A stretch of DNA of 64,000 nt from Odobenus rosmarus divergens. Its lineage: Eukaryota; Chordata; Mammalia; Carnivora; Odobenidae. The notes beneath the pieces were generated by a model. That model searched no databases. It was not told where the DNA came from and saw nothing but the letters and a program-made list of their open reading frames with translations. Position 1 is the stretch's first letter, and every line of letters begins with the position of its first letter. This document shows positions 45,062-55,451 of this stretch, piece after piece. The translations under genes and the position numbers were made by a program. The stretch lies in the NCBI RefSeq assembly GCF_000321225.1, contig NW_004450302.1:5194393-5258392 (forward strand), given 5' to 3'.

Positions 45062-45335
45062 GGGATGCCTGGGTGGCTCAGTCGGTTAAGTGTCTGCCTT
45101 CGGCTTGGGTCATGATCCCAGGTCCTGGGATCGAGTCCCACATCAGCTCCTTGCTCAGCGGGAAGCCTGCTTTTCTCTCTGCCTGCCACTCTTCCTGCTT
45201 GTGCTCTCTCCCTCCCTCTCTCTCTCTCTGAAAAGTAAATGAACAAAATCTTAAAAAAAAAAAAAAAAAACTTAAAAAAAAAAAATGTCTGCTCCTGGTA
45301 GTTAATCATAAAGTCAATTTTTAAGGAAAAAAAAA
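45062..45335 (+). mobile_element. Can-SINE with possible 3' transduced DNA
   Basis: SINE 45062-45285 is followed by about 50 bp of other DNA (TGTCTGCTCCTGGTAGTTAA to TTTTTAAGG) and a second A-run. The target duplication (GAGAATAAAAAG at 45051 and 45339) encloses all of it. Confidence 0.75.
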
Positions 45336-45349
45336 AGAGAGAATAAAAA

Positions 45350-46240
45350 GAACTATGTGACCTGGTACAAAGGTATATGTGACAAAACAAAGTTTAAATG
45401 GGGGTACTATTTAGGGTTAGGAAATGAGCTGCTAAACAAATCTCACATCCTAATATCTTTTTTCAAGCATTTTTCAAAGAGAATATGTCGTTGGTTCAAT
45501 AATTTATTTAGCTTCCTTTAATCACCATGTACTCAGCTAGGTGTGCTAGATGCTCAGAAAACAAAGATGAACACTTCACCTGCACTAATAAGTTCCACAA
45601 AAATAATGCCAACACAGCGTGAAAGCTTAAATCCTTGACTGTCTCAAGAAGTCCAGGGCCTATCATTTACACTCCAGAGCTCCAAAAGGTTCAAAGACCC
45701 GAGGTGAGGGCACCGAGGTCACTGCCGAGATGCTAGGGTTAAGGGCACCTGTAAACTGCAGTCTGAAAAAGCCTGCCAAATGTCACCTACACCTCCTCAA
45801 CCCGCCCCGCCCGCAGTCCTCTTTAAAAATAAACTGAGGGTTTTTAAAGGGAACTGTCCAAGGTGACCACCTGACACGGAGGAACGCTTTAGTGTGAGAT
45901 ACCAATAAAATAAAATTGTACGCTCTATTTACAGAGTGTTGCTATACAACATCTAAGTGTTGACAAAGTCTCAACCAAGACACAAAAAACATAAAATAAG
46001 ACCTCTTTCTTAACAGGGTTAAGACGTCAAGAAGAAACTGACCGAAAGAGGGAGATCTCTAACTTCCCAAAGCAGCAACCCCCTGGAAAGGTACTGGAAC
46101 CAGCGGAAGTTACATATCCAAGACAGAAGTGTTTAAATGCCCCCCCCAACACACACACCATGAAAAAGTTTGAACCGCCATCTGACTATCCTACGGTGGT
46201 CGGAAACTTCCCTAAACTACCACAGGGTACCGGCCACCCT
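45350..46240. other. intron 1 start region, no recognised gene
   Basis: Probable L2-like phrase at 45495-45580 (CACCATGTACTCAGCTAGG). Becomes GC-rich toward 46.2 kb. Confidence 0.4.
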
Positions 46241-46529
46241 AAAATCTCCGCCCTCAGGGCCAACCTCAGGTGCCCTCAGGCTAAGCTGCGGCTTCCTCCC
46301 CGGGCCTTGCCTCCTCATCTCCCTTCCTTCTCCTGGATACTCACTAGACTGCCTCGACTTCCGACGCCGGCTAGGGGTTCCCGGGGACCTCGCGACCGCC
46401 GGGTGGGTCCGGGGGGCTTCGGCCTCAGGCCCGCCCCCGGGAGGCCCGGCGCGCCCCTCCCTGGCCGGGCCGCGACCCCCGGCCTGCCCTTGGGCCCGGC
46501 CCCCGCCCTCCCCGCCGGCCGGCCCTCAC

Positions 46530-46832
46530 CTCCTCGGCGTGCTTGCGCAGCGCCTTCTCCCGCTCGTACTGGGTGATGAGCTGCTCGTTGTCGTCCCGCA
46601 GCAGCTCCAGCTCCACCTGGTGCTCCTGGTCCTGCGCGAACACCGAGTCCAGGTTCTCCAGCACGGCCACCACCAGTGGCATCAGCTCCTTGACCACCTC
46701 CTCGTCGTAGCGCCCGATGAGCCGCTCGAACTCGCGGTAGATGGAGCCGGCCAGGCCAGACACCCGCTCCGACATCACGGCCCCGGAGCCGCCGGGCTCC
46801 TCCTGGTACACCACACCGTCCTCCAGCTCCAT
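46530..46832 (-). CDS. SPAG9: SPAG9 (JIP4) first coding exon
   Basis: First coding exon of the JNK-interacting protein 4 scaffold, which ties JNK-pathway kinases and lysosomes or endosomes to kinesin-1 and dynein/dynactin. It encodes 101 residues beginning [20 protein letters not shown] and ending [11 protein letters not shown], recognised as the N terminus of mammalian JIP4. This stretch is the RH1 (RILP homology 1) domain: acidic start, then helical segments such as [20 protein letters not shown] leading into the coiled coil. The ATG (minus strand, 46832-46830) sits in a full Kozak context, GCCACCATGG. The exon is 303 nt and ends in phase 0 at GAG|GTGAGG, a good donor. It lies in a CpG island and is far more GC-rich than exon 2. 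No stop or frameshift is seen. The 3' partner is the exon at 7938-8058. Confidence 0.97.
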
Positions 46833-47320
46833 GGTGGCGGGCGGGCGGGCCGGCGGGCGGCCCAGGGCGTCGCCGGCTGAGGGGGCGGCACGGGCCCGCA
46901 CGGGACGGTCCCGGCTGGGGCTGGGGCTGGGGTTGGGGCTGCGCCCGGCGGGGTGGGGGGTCCGGGCCCGAGGAGGGGAGGGGTGGGGTGAGCGCACACA
47001 GCCCAACGGCCGCTGCACCAACTGCCGGGGCGGCCGGGCCGCGCGCGCCACACGTCACCCGCGGGGCGGGATCGGCGCCGCGTCGGCCCGATGGGCGGGG
47101 CCCCGCGGGAGGCCAGGCGCGGCCGGGGGCGGGGCCATGCGTCATCGTGCGCCGGCGGAGGGGGCGCCGTGGCGTCAACAGTCCGCGCCGCGCGGCCGAC
47201 CCCTTCGCCAATGGGAAAGACTGCTGGAGGAGGGTGGCGAGAGCTGTCAGCACCCTGCAGGATTTGCAGGGCGGGTCCCAAAGGAAAGGGAGGGGTTCTG
47301 GAAGAGTGACTCGCCGTCCA
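46833..47320 (-). promoter_or_regulatory. SPAG9: SPAG9 CpG-island promoter and 5' UTR
   Basis: Very GC- and CpG-rich DNA around and upstream of the SPAG9 ATG; the island also covers exon 1 and the start of intron 1, to about 46.25 kb. Visible sites: GC boxes at about 47061-47070, 47091-47101 and 47125-47135; CACGTCA (CRE-like) at 47051-47057; a CCAAT box at 47208-47212, about 376 bp upstream of the ATG. No TATA box is seen. This suits a broad, constitutively active housekeeping promoter. The transcription start is not visible directly and is inferred to lie between about 46.95 and 47.15 kb. Divergent transcription to the plus side is possible but there is no coding support. Confidence 0.8.
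46917..46938 (+). other. G-quadruplex motif upstream of SPAG9 ATG
   Basis: Four GGGG runs spaced by exactly two bases (CT, CT, TT) on the plus strand, which is the template strand for SPAG9. The transcript strand is the C-rich complement. It lies 85 bp upstream of the ATG in the presumed 5' UTR or core promoter. Confidence 0.75.
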
Positions 47321-47324
47321 GAAT

Positions 47325-47525
47325 TAACATAGCTAACATTTCTCTTGCCTTTTTCAGCTCACAAAGGGCTTTCTCATTTGTTCCTCGCGACAGGCGTGGT
47401 GTGGTAGACGTTTGGCCGCCGTTTCACGAACAAGGAAAGTAGGCCCAGAAAAGTTGTAGTTCACTCAAGGTCACGCAGCTAGAAAGGGAAGGAGGCTGAT
47501 CTGGGGCTCAAACCAGTTCAGATTA
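47325..47525 (-). mobile_element. MIR
   Basis: TTCACTCAAGGTCACGCAGCTAG and GGCTGATCTGGGGCTCAAACC match the reverse MIR consensus. It abuts the CpG island. Confidence 0.7.
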
Positions 47526-48553
47526 AGAATCTCGGGCTCCGAGAAAACTGGGAAACGGAGAGGGAAAGCAACCTTAACTAAGACGAGGTCTCCCTAAGTT
47601 ATAAGGTGGTCTCGATAGAACTGTTTGGGGATAACGAGAGTAAGGATAGCCTAAAACAGGAAGTGTAAAGCGTTCTGGAGAAGGATAAAACTAAAGCCAC
47701 ATCTTCTACTTTCCCAAACACTTGAGTTTCTGTGCTTCTCCCGTCCAACTTGGGAGGGTGGCATTTCCGGGGTCCAGCCACCCTACTTTCCTCTAGTCTT
47801 GAAGAGGGGCGGAGCGAGGAAGTGAGGGGTTGAGGAGTACAGGAGGAAAGGGGTGGAGTCTCTGGGGTGAGTAAGTCCCATGATACGCGAGGTCTCCGCC
47901 GCCTGGGAGAGCATCACGTGTGGAGAATGACACAACACCCAAGCCTCAGGCGGGCTGAGTCGAGGATCGCTTTGCGGTCTTCTCCTTTAACGTCTATAAA
48001 TGGGGCGGGAGACACTCCCAAAAATCCCTTCTCTTCCCGTGGCAGGTGACTCAGGCGTATTGAGGCCGGTCTCTTCTAAAAAGGAAGGGGAGGCAGGACT
48101 TGGATAAACGAAGGTTTAGTGAGGAATAGGCCACTCCCAGGATCAAATACCCTCGATTCGTTTACAAGTTCGAGTTCTTTCTACCGAGTATGAATTAGTC
48201 CCCCAAAGTCTTCCACTCTGGACCCACCTGGAGACCCACAAAAACAGTATGGGCCAACCTATAAAGTCGGAAGGACAAAACTGAAAACACTAAGACTCAG
48301 CGGTCTGTACTGTCCCTCCTTCTCACCTCACTCCGTACCCACCCTTAACACTGTTTGTGTATATGTCTGGGTCAAGACTTGCTCTAGACTCTTTTCTTTC
48401 TTCTCTTCCCGCTTCTCTTCCTGAGGGCTGTCAAGTAGGTAGGTAGATAGATATGTCTCTCTTTTCCTGGGAGTCAGAGGAGCAGGAAAATCTAGGGCAA
48501 GGCTTTATTTTGTCTTTCCACAATATTATCATACACATCAAAAAATTTAAGGG
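47526..48553. promoter_or_regulatory. repeat-free upstream region with candidate regulatory motifs
   Basis: No SINE for 1 kb, unlike surroundings. Contains an ETS-type GGAAGTG (47818-47824), CACGTG E-box (47915-47920) and an exact AP-1 site TGACTCA (48047-48053), plus scattered CpGs. Enhancer or distal promoter role is inference. Confidence 0.4.
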
Positions 48554-48853
48554 AGGGGTGCTTGGCCGATTCAGTCGGTAGAGCATGAGGCTCTTGATCT
48601 CTGGTTCCTGAGTTCCAGCCCCATGTTGAGTACAGAGATTACTTTTTTTTTTCCTTTAAGATTTTATTTATTTATTTGTCAGAGACAGAGAGAGAGCACA
48701 AACGGGGAGCGGGGAGCGGCAGGCAGAGGGAGAAGCCAGCTCCCCGCTGAGCAGGGAGCCCGATGCGGGACTCCATCCCAGGACTCCAGGGTCAGGACCT
48801 GAGCCAAAGGCAGACCAAGGCGCCCCCCCAGAGATTACTTTTAAAAAGGAAAA
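48554..48853 (+). mobile_element. short Can-SINE, interrupted
   Basis: Pieces 48554-48642 and 48830-48853; AGAGATTACTTTT repeated at the break. Confidence 0.88.
48643..48829 (-). mobile_element. long Can-SINE nested
   Basis: Poly(T) to AAGGCGCCCCC; part of its tRNA end is deleted. Confidence 0.9.
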
Positions 48854-48855
48854 GA

Positions 48856-49050
48856 GGGGCGCCTGGGTGGCTCAGTCATTGGGCATCTGCCTTCGGCTCA
48901 GGTCGTGATCCCAGGGGCCTGGGATCGGGCCCCGCATCGGGCTCCCTGCTCGGCGGGACGCCTGCTTCTCCCTCTCACACTCCCCCTGCTTGTGTCCCCT
49001 CTCTCGCTGTCTCTCTCTGTCAAATAAATAAATAAAATCTTAAAAAAAAA
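48856..49050 (+). mobile_element. long Can-SINE in outer tail
   Basis: Outer flank AAAAAATTTAAGGGA recurs right of this copy as AAATTTAAGGGG. Confidence 0.93.
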
Positions 49051-49238
49051 TAGAAAAAAAAATTTAAGGGGAAAAATGTTGATATTTTAGCTATGCGATT
49101 ATAATAAAAACTTCATAATAAGTATGCCTCTTTAGGTAAAAATTCAATATAGAAAGATATGAAATATATATTTATGTCTTGATTTTAAGCTTCTGCTAGC
49201 TCTCAGAGGTCATATTTAATTGTTTAAAATAAAATCCA

Positions 49239-49422
49239 GGGGCACCTAGGTGGCTTAGTCGGTTAAGCGACTGCCTTCAGCTCAGGTCGTGCTCCTGGAG
49301 TCCCGGATCGAGTCCCACATCGGGCTCCCTGCTCAGCAGGGAGTCTGCTTCTCCCTCTGACCCTTCCTCCTCTCATGTGCTCTCTCTCTCTCTCATTCTC
49401 GCTCTCTCAAATAAAAAAATAT
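49239..49422 (+). mobile_element. long Can-SINE
   Basis: AAAATAAAATCCAG on both sides. Confidence 0.94.
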
Positions 49423-49615
49423 TTAAAATAAAATCCAGCCAAATATCCATCAGATGTTGAATAGATGAATAAAATATGGTGTATGCATATCTTGGAATAT
49501 TTATCATTCAACAATAAAAAGAAATGAAATACATGCTACAATATAGGTGGACCTTGAAAATATGCTAAGTAAAAGAAACCAGTGGCAAAGGACCACATAT
49601 GAAAGAACAGTGTCT

Positions 49616-49797
49616 GGGGCGCCTGGGTGGCTCAGTCAGTTAAGCATCTGACTCTTGATTTTGGCTCAAGTCATGATCTCCTGGTGGTGGGATTGATCCC
49701 TGGGTTCAGCTCTGTGCTCATTGGGGAGTCTGCTTGAGGTTCGCTCTCTCTCCCTCTGCCCCTCTGCCCCTCAAATAAATCTTAAAAAAAAAAAAAG
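49616..49797 (+). mobile_element. long Can-SINE in L1
   Basis: Older LYS variant (CATCTGACTCTTGATTTTGG). Confidence 0.92.
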
Positions 49798-49904
49798 ATC
49801 TGTGACTGCCTCGAGTTGGATGGGGTAATGAGGGAAAATGAGTGATGCTAATGAGTATAAGGTTTCTTTGGGGGGTAATGAAAATGTTCTAAAATTGATT
49901 TGTT

Positions 49905-50110
49905 GGGGCGCCTGGGTGGCTCAGTTGGTTAAGCGACTGCCTTCGGCTCAGGTCATGATCTTGGAGTCCCAGGATTGAGTCCCACATCGGGCTCCCTGCT
50001 CAGCAGGGAGTCTGCTTCTCCCTCTGACCCTCTTCCCTCTTGTGCTCTCTATCTCTCATTCTCTCTCTCTCTCAAATAAATAAAATCTTTAAAATAAATA
50101 AATAAATAAA
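49905..50110 (+). mobile_element. long Can-SINE in L1
   Basis: AAATTGATTTGTTG on both sides. Confidence 0.94.
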
Positions 50111-50159
50111 AATTGATTTGTTGATAGATACATGACTCTGAATATACTAAAAGCCATCA

Positions 50160-50335
50160 AGGGGTTCCCTGAGTGTCTCAGGTCATGATCCTGGGGTCCT
50201 GGGATTGAGCCCTGCATGGGGCTCCCTGCTCAGCAGGGAGTTGGCTTCTCCCTCTCCCTCTGCCCCTCCACCCTGCTCCTGCTCACTCACACTCTCTCTC
50301 TCTTTCTCAAATAATAAATAAAAAAATCTTTAAAA
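50160..50335 (+). mobile_element. Can-SINE in L1, head deleted
   Basis: GGGGTTCCCTGAGTGTCTCAG joins directly to GTCATGATCC; AAAAGCCATCAA / AAAAGCCATTGAA flanks. Confidence 0.9.
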
Positions 50336-50499
50336 GCCATTGAATTGTATGCTTTAAAAAGTTGAATTGTGTGGTATGTGAATTATATTTCAGTAAAGCT
50401 GTTAAATAAAAATTTATGGTTACAATGCTTTATAGTAAACTCAATAGAAGCATACAACCACGTGATAGAGTGGGGAAAAAAATGGCTTTTAAATTGAGA

Positions 50500-50681
50500 A
50501 CCTTGTAGTTCTAGTATGAACTTGTCATCTTGAACAACTGATGCCAGAAACAAAAAAAGCAAATAGTTACTGTGTACCTACTGGCTGCCATTCACTGCAA
50601 TAAGGATTTATGAGCCTCAGCTTCTTCATCTGTAAAATGAAGAGGTATGTTACAGAATCTGTAAAGATTCCTTGCAATTCT
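50500..50681 (+). mobile_element. MIR fragment
   Basis: GAACTTGTCATCTTGAACAA and GCTTCTTCATCTGTAAAATGAAG. Confidence 0.55.
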
Positions 50682-50872
50682 ATTTTGTTAAAGATTTTAT
50701 TTATTTATTTGAGAGAGAGAGCGCGCACATGGGCAGGGGGTGGGGGGCAGGAGAGGGAGAAGCAGGCTCCTGGCTGAGCAGGGTGCCCAAAGCAGGTCTG
50801 GATCCCAGAACCCTGGGATCATTACCCCAGCTGAAGGCAGATGCTCAACCAACTGAGCCACCCAGGTGCCCC
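50682..50872 (-). mobile_element. long Can-SINE
   Basis: CTTGCAATTCTAT / CTTGCAATTCTAA flanks. Confidence 0.93.
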
Positions 50873-50948
50873 TCTTGCAATTCTAAAATCCTATGATTCT
50901 CGGGGAGGGGGAGAAATAATAATAACATAACATAAAATAAAACCCTAT

Positions 50949-51144
50949 GGGCGCCTGGGTGGCTCAGTCGGTTAAGCGACTGCCTTCAGCTCGGGTCGTG
51001 ATCCTGGAATCCCGGGATCGAGTCCCACATCGGGCTCCCTGTTCGGCAGGGAGTCTGCTTCTCCCTCTCACCCTCTTCCCTCTCGTGCTCTCTATCTCTC
51101 ATTCTCTCTCTCAAATAAATAAATAAAATCTTAAAAAAAAAAAA
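50949..51144 (+). mobile_element. long Can-SINE
   Basis: AAAACCCTATG left, AAAAACCCTATG right. Confidence 0.95.
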
Positions 51145-51163
51145 CAAAAAACCCTATGATTCT

Positions 51164-51336
51164 TTTTTTTTTTTTTAAGATTTTATTTATTTATTTGACA
51201 GAGAGAGACACAGTGAGAAAGGGAACACAAGCAGGCAGAGTGGGAGAGGGAGAAGCAGGCTTCCCGCCGAGCAGGACGCTGGGATCATGACCTGAGCCAA
51301 AGGCAGACCCTTAACGACTGAGCCACCCAGGCGCCC
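51164..51336 (-). mobile_element. long Can-SINE, internally deleted
   Basis: AAACCCTATGATTCTT on both sides; the same target was used by the previous plus copy. Confidence 0.94.
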
Positions 51337-52159
51337 AAACCCTATGATTCTTGTTTGTAGGTTGGAGTGAAAGACAGGAGAGAGGGCCTTGAGATTTAGT
51401 CCCGTTAGTCAACTCCTAATTTCGGAGAGAGTAATCCTACCTCCTGTACTCAACCACCCGGATAAATTTCCAGCACCCTCTAGGGCTGAGATTATTATTA
51501 AAGACTAAGAGTCATTCAGGAAAACAGGTCATGTTGTGGACTTTAGAGTAAATGTTTATTCTTGATTCCTAAAAGGAAGGAAATTCCATTTTAAGAGATT
51601 ATTGGCCTTACAAAAATAGTGAGGACACTAATGGGGGTAGCAGAGGGGAGGAGTTGATGGAGGCAGGAAGGGAGGTGTTTCTTCCGAATCACAATGACTA
51701 TAATCACTGGAAGACTAAAATTACTAGTCCTGTTGTTTGTCTAGCCTTCTGGAACTTTTATGGTTATTTCTATGTGAATCAATTTCTCTGCTTTCACACT
51801 ATATTTTCCCATAGGTGGAGAGAGGGTCGCTGAGAGAGGAAGAGAAAAGAGGGCTCCCAGCTCCCAAGGCCCTCCACCTATGGCAGTGTGAAATGACAAG
51901 TAATCACAAACTAGATCAAAAACCAGAAAGTCCAAGGTGAGACAGTCTAGCTGTGGAATTCAGGGTTCTTGAAAAGTTCCAGAGGACTTTTCTCAGCCCT
52001 CAGTTTTTCCTTTGAAAGCTTTTTAAGGTGTCAGGATAAGATGGATAAAATCTGTGCAGGTTCTAGTTCCAAGAAGGTCTCTAGGCAAGTGCTGTTCCCT
52101 TGAACACCCCTGCCTTGGAACTTTGGACTAGCAGAAATTCCCTCTAAAATGAGGAAGCT
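51337..52159. other. upstream DNA with an inverted repeat
   Basis: CCATAGGTGGAG (51809-51820) and CTCCACCTATGG (51872-51883) form perfect 12-bp arms; TTTCACACT / AGTGTGAAA outside them extends the match with a bulge. No gene recognised. Confidence 0.5.
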
Positions 52160-52263
52160 GGGGCACTTGGCTGGCTCAGTCTGTGGAGCATTCAACTCTT
52201 GATCTCAGGGTCCTGAATTTGAGCCCCACTTTGGGCCTAGAGCTTATTTAAAAAAAAAAAAAT
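52160..52263 (+). mobile_element. short Can-SINE, outer of a pair
   Basis: TAAAATGAGGAAGC left, TAAAACGAGGAGGC right of the next SINE. Confidence 0.88.
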
Positions 52264-52264
52264 A

Positions 52265-52487
52265 GGGGCAACTGGGTGGCTCAGTTGGTTAAGTGTCTGT
52301 CTTCAGCTTGGGTCGTGATCCCAGGGTCCTGGGATGGAGCCCCGCGTTAGGGCTCCCTGATCACTGAAATGCCTGCTTCTCCCTCTCCCTCTGCCCCTCC
52401 CCCTGCTTGTGCTCTCTCTCTCTCTCTTTTTCTCGCTCTCTCTCTCTCTCTCTCATGAATAAATATTTAAATAAATAAAAATAAAAC
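52265..52487 (+). mobile_element. long Can-SINE in preceding tail
   Basis: Long CT run in the body (52419-52454). Confidence 0.92.
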
Positions 52488-52713
52488 GAGGAGGCAGAAT
52501 ATATGGCTGAAGCAAGTTTTTAATGGGTCCAAGGAATATTGATCATATTTGTATTCGTGTCTATTTTTTCTCCACTTCCTTCTTGGAAGTTAAGGTGTCC
52601 AGATAAGATGGATAAAGACTTGGGTTAAGTGAAAGAAGAGGCTCATCACCTACCTCAGTATACTTTTTACACAAAGAGCTGAAGTTCACTCTGGGAATAA
52701 AAGATATATTTTT

Positions 52714-53040
52714 ATTTTTTTTAAGATTTTATTTATTTAAGGGCGCCTGGGTGGCTCAGACGGTTAAGCGTCTGCCTTCGGCTCAGGTCATAATCCCAGG
52801 GTCCTGGGATTGAGCTCCACATCAGGCTCCCTGCTCAGCAGGGAGCTTCTCCCTCTCCCTCTGCCTGCTGCTTCCCCTGCTTGTACACTCTCTTTCTCTG
52901 TCAAAAATAAATAAAATCTTAAAAAAAAAAAAGATTTTATTTATTTATTTGTCAGAGAGTGAGAGAGCATGAGGGGAAGTGGGGGAGGGGGAGAAGCAGA
53001 CTCCCCGCTGAGCAGGGAGCCCCGACACAAGGCTCGATAT
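52714..53040 (-). mobile_element. Can-SINE, interrupted and truncated
   Basis: Tail 52714-52740 and body 52933-53040; head lost after AAGGCTCGAT. Confidence 0.87.
52741..52931 (+). mobile_element. long Can-SINE nested
   Basis: AAGATTTTATTTATTTA duplicated at both sides. Confidence 0.93.
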
Positions 53041-54128
53041 ATAGGTTTAAAATAGCAGGTTGGATTTTTCCCCTGATTACAGACAAATGCAGACTCACTA
53101 TAGAATATTTGCTAAAGACAGAGAAGAAAATTAAAATCACCCATAGAATCTTACCTTCCAGGTATCATGTGGTTAATATTTGACAGTCTATAGGGTGATC
53201 CAGGAAGTCTTCATTGTCCTTGGGGAGAGGAATCAAGTACATACAAGGGGACTTCTTTTCTCTGGAGTAAGTAAGCACCCAGTGAGACTTGCCAGCAAGA
53301 AACCTGAATTTTGGTCCCCTACTCCACCCCCACTCCCTCACTTGAGTCTCTTAAGTAAATAGATGAGAAAGACATAGATTAAAATTTCAGGAAACATCAG
53401 ACAAACCCAAAGCCCATTTCCAAAAGTCTTTAAATAGATTTCATTGGGGATAGCTTTGCAAATTCATTCTAGTTTAGAAATTAATTTTGACACACTTATT
53501 AATAGTCATGCTGGGAAAGGAAAGGAGATGAGAAGAAACTATTTCTTCTAAATGCCAGTTCATCTGTGTATATGATTTTTGGGGAAGATCCCAATGATCC
53601 AAAACATCACTCCTGAAATCCACCATCTTTGAGAAATCAGTGCAATTCAGCCAACACTTGTTGCCTAGGAAGTGCTGGGTCCTGTGCTAGGCCCAAGGTG
53701 AAGGTTCTAGGCCAAGAGTAACATAGATCAGGCATAGTACTTGCCCTCAAGATGAGCAGTTTAGTAAGGGAGGCAGGCCTGGGAGGCATAAACCATGTGC
53801 TAGTGAAATCTACATACATACAAGGTACAGTGATGGCAAAGAGAAAAGAATAGTAATATCTGGAGGTTATTTAGGCAAAGGTGCCCTGAAGGATTTTGCC
53901 AAGGGGAACATAATCTCAGCAGATGCTTGGCTTGGAGGTTAACTCTTGGATTCAGATAAGCAGAGAAAAATGACTTGTTTTGTCTAAACCAAATCTGGTC
54001 TACTTCCTGAGACCACACTCAAAGAACAGACCTAGTTCAAAAGAAAACTTGGTCTAAAAGGATTATTGAAAGAGCCCCTTTAGCTCACGTGCATGTGTGG
54101 TCTCTCTTGAATAAGAATACCAAGTCCT
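53041..54128. other. upstream DNA; one L2/MIR-type phrase
   Basis: 53640-53830 (AAGTGCTGGGTCCTGTGCTAGG, TACTTGCCCTCAAGATGAGC) resembles old L2-type sequence. No gene found. Confidence 0.45.
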
Positions 54129-54295
54129 GGGGTGCCTGGGTGGCTCAGTCGGTTGAGCTGTTAAGCGCCTGCCTTGGGCTCGGGTCATGTCCTCTGCTCA
54201 GCACAGAGTCTGCTTCTTCCTCTCCCTCTCCCTCTCCCCCTGTGCTCTCCCTCTCAAATCAATTAATCAATCAATCAATCATCTTTAAAAAAAAA
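54129..54295 (+). mobile_element. long Can-SINE, deleted
   Basis: Jumps GGGTCATG to TCCTCTGCTCAG; tail is AATCAATTAATCAATCAATC; flanks AGAATACCAAGTC / AGAATACTGAGTC. Confidence 0.92.
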
Positions 54296-55451
54296 GAATA
54301 CTGAGTCTTTTGGCCACCCCTCCCCCTCCTGACCCTCCCTTTAAGAATACTTAGAGTAAGAGGGCGAAGTATGTCTTTAGCCTCTTGTTGGAGGTGGATA
54401 AAGGTGAAAGGGATCTTTGGATCTTCTGGTCTCTTGCTGGTCTCAAGCAAGTGATATTCTTGTGTGCCTGGTCTCTGGATATTCAGCCGGCCTTCAGAGT
54501 TAAAGTTTTGAGCTACTGCAGCTCATGCCCTTCTCCCCATCCCCCATGTATTGCTCCCTATCTCATTTGGCTTCCTTCGACTCTGATGTTATGTGAGAAG
54601 TCTGGCTCTGATGGCAGGCTTCCCTGCAGCCCTCATCTCAGAGCCACCTGCTGCCTACCATCCACTTCTGCCACCAAGTCCCCAGGCTAGGCTTGCAAAG
54701 CAAAGCCTCTGGGCCTCCCAGGGCCTGACCCCACAGCACAGACAACTTGACGTATCTGTTCCTTGGTGTGGGTGGTCTTCGGGACAGCATCTTCCTGAGC
54801 CCCAGATGAGAGGAGGGTAGAGTCCTCAGTGGTACATTTATCCAACACCCCTCTTACTCTCTGAAACAAAGCGTGGACTTCCAAAAATAAGGATGAACAT
54901 CTGATAGTTTTTGTTCTTCATACCTGTTCTCCTTTCCCCCATTCTACCAATCTTTCAGTCTGAATAAGTGAGGCCTTTTCCCATTGTTCTTTCTCCATTT
55001 CGACTTCAACTCCTGGTTAAATCTTATCAGTGATCGGTGATTTTTCTCTCCATCTTGGGTGCCCTGCAGGCGAGGCCACTAATATGCTGAAATGGGGGGG
55101 GGCAAAGAGGGGGGCAGAATACTGTGGGTAAGGGGCAAGAATTTTGTCTGGTTTGCCAGATTAATGTCTTGGTGTTTATGCTTCAGCTGATCTTAAAGAT
55201 CTTTCCCTTAGCATTCCATCGGCATCTGTCCAATCTCCCTCCCTGCCTCCCCATCCCCATGTTACTTAAGGTAATGGCCATGGTTATGGGTGTGAGAAAT
55301 ATTTGAAAGAGCCAATGGACAGAACTTGCTAGATTTAGAGGGTGACAGAAAGGGACTCACAGGTTTCTGGCTTGGGCAAATGCGTAAATGGTGGTACCAT
55401 CAATCAAGAGAGCTAATTCAGGAAGGAAGGTTGCTTTTTAAAATAAAAGAA
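54296..55451. other. upstream DNA with no recognised element
   Basis: SINE-free for 1.1 kb. Open frames here are short and show no known domain. Confidence 0.4.

Larger units (their letters stand above)
8059..46529 (-). other. SPAG9: SPAG9 intron 1
   Basis: Intron of about 38.5 kb between the donor of exon 1 (GAG|GTGAGG at 46529) and the acceptor of exon 2 (CTATTAG). It is phase 0. It holds most of the transposable elements listed here and one 50-N assembly gap. No other conserved coding exon was recognised inside it. Confidence 0.9.
49436..50420 (+). mobile_element. L1 3' end with three SINEs
   Basis: CCAAATATCCATCAGATG, GGACCTTGAAAATATGCTAAG, ATGAAAATGTTCTAAAATTG, TGTGAATTATATTTCAGTAAAG: old L1 3' end, in order, split at 49616, 49905 and 50160. 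Confidence 0.88.

Noticed and set aside
46170..46880. 236-residue plus-strand open frame opposite SPAG9 exon 1
   Set aside because: Antisense shadow in a CpG island; proline/arginine/leucine-rich with no domain.
46833..47051. In-frame open extension of 73 codons upstream of the SPAG9 ATG
   Set aside because: The frame is open back to a TGA at 47055-47057 but contains no ATG; the apparent first Met is a GTG. A CTG in good context lies about 13 codons upstream, but GC-rich DNA is open by chance and the perfect Kozak ATG is the known start.
46315..47253. 312-residue minus-strand frame across the promoter
   Set aside because: Wrong frame relative to SPAG9, low complexity, driven by GC content.
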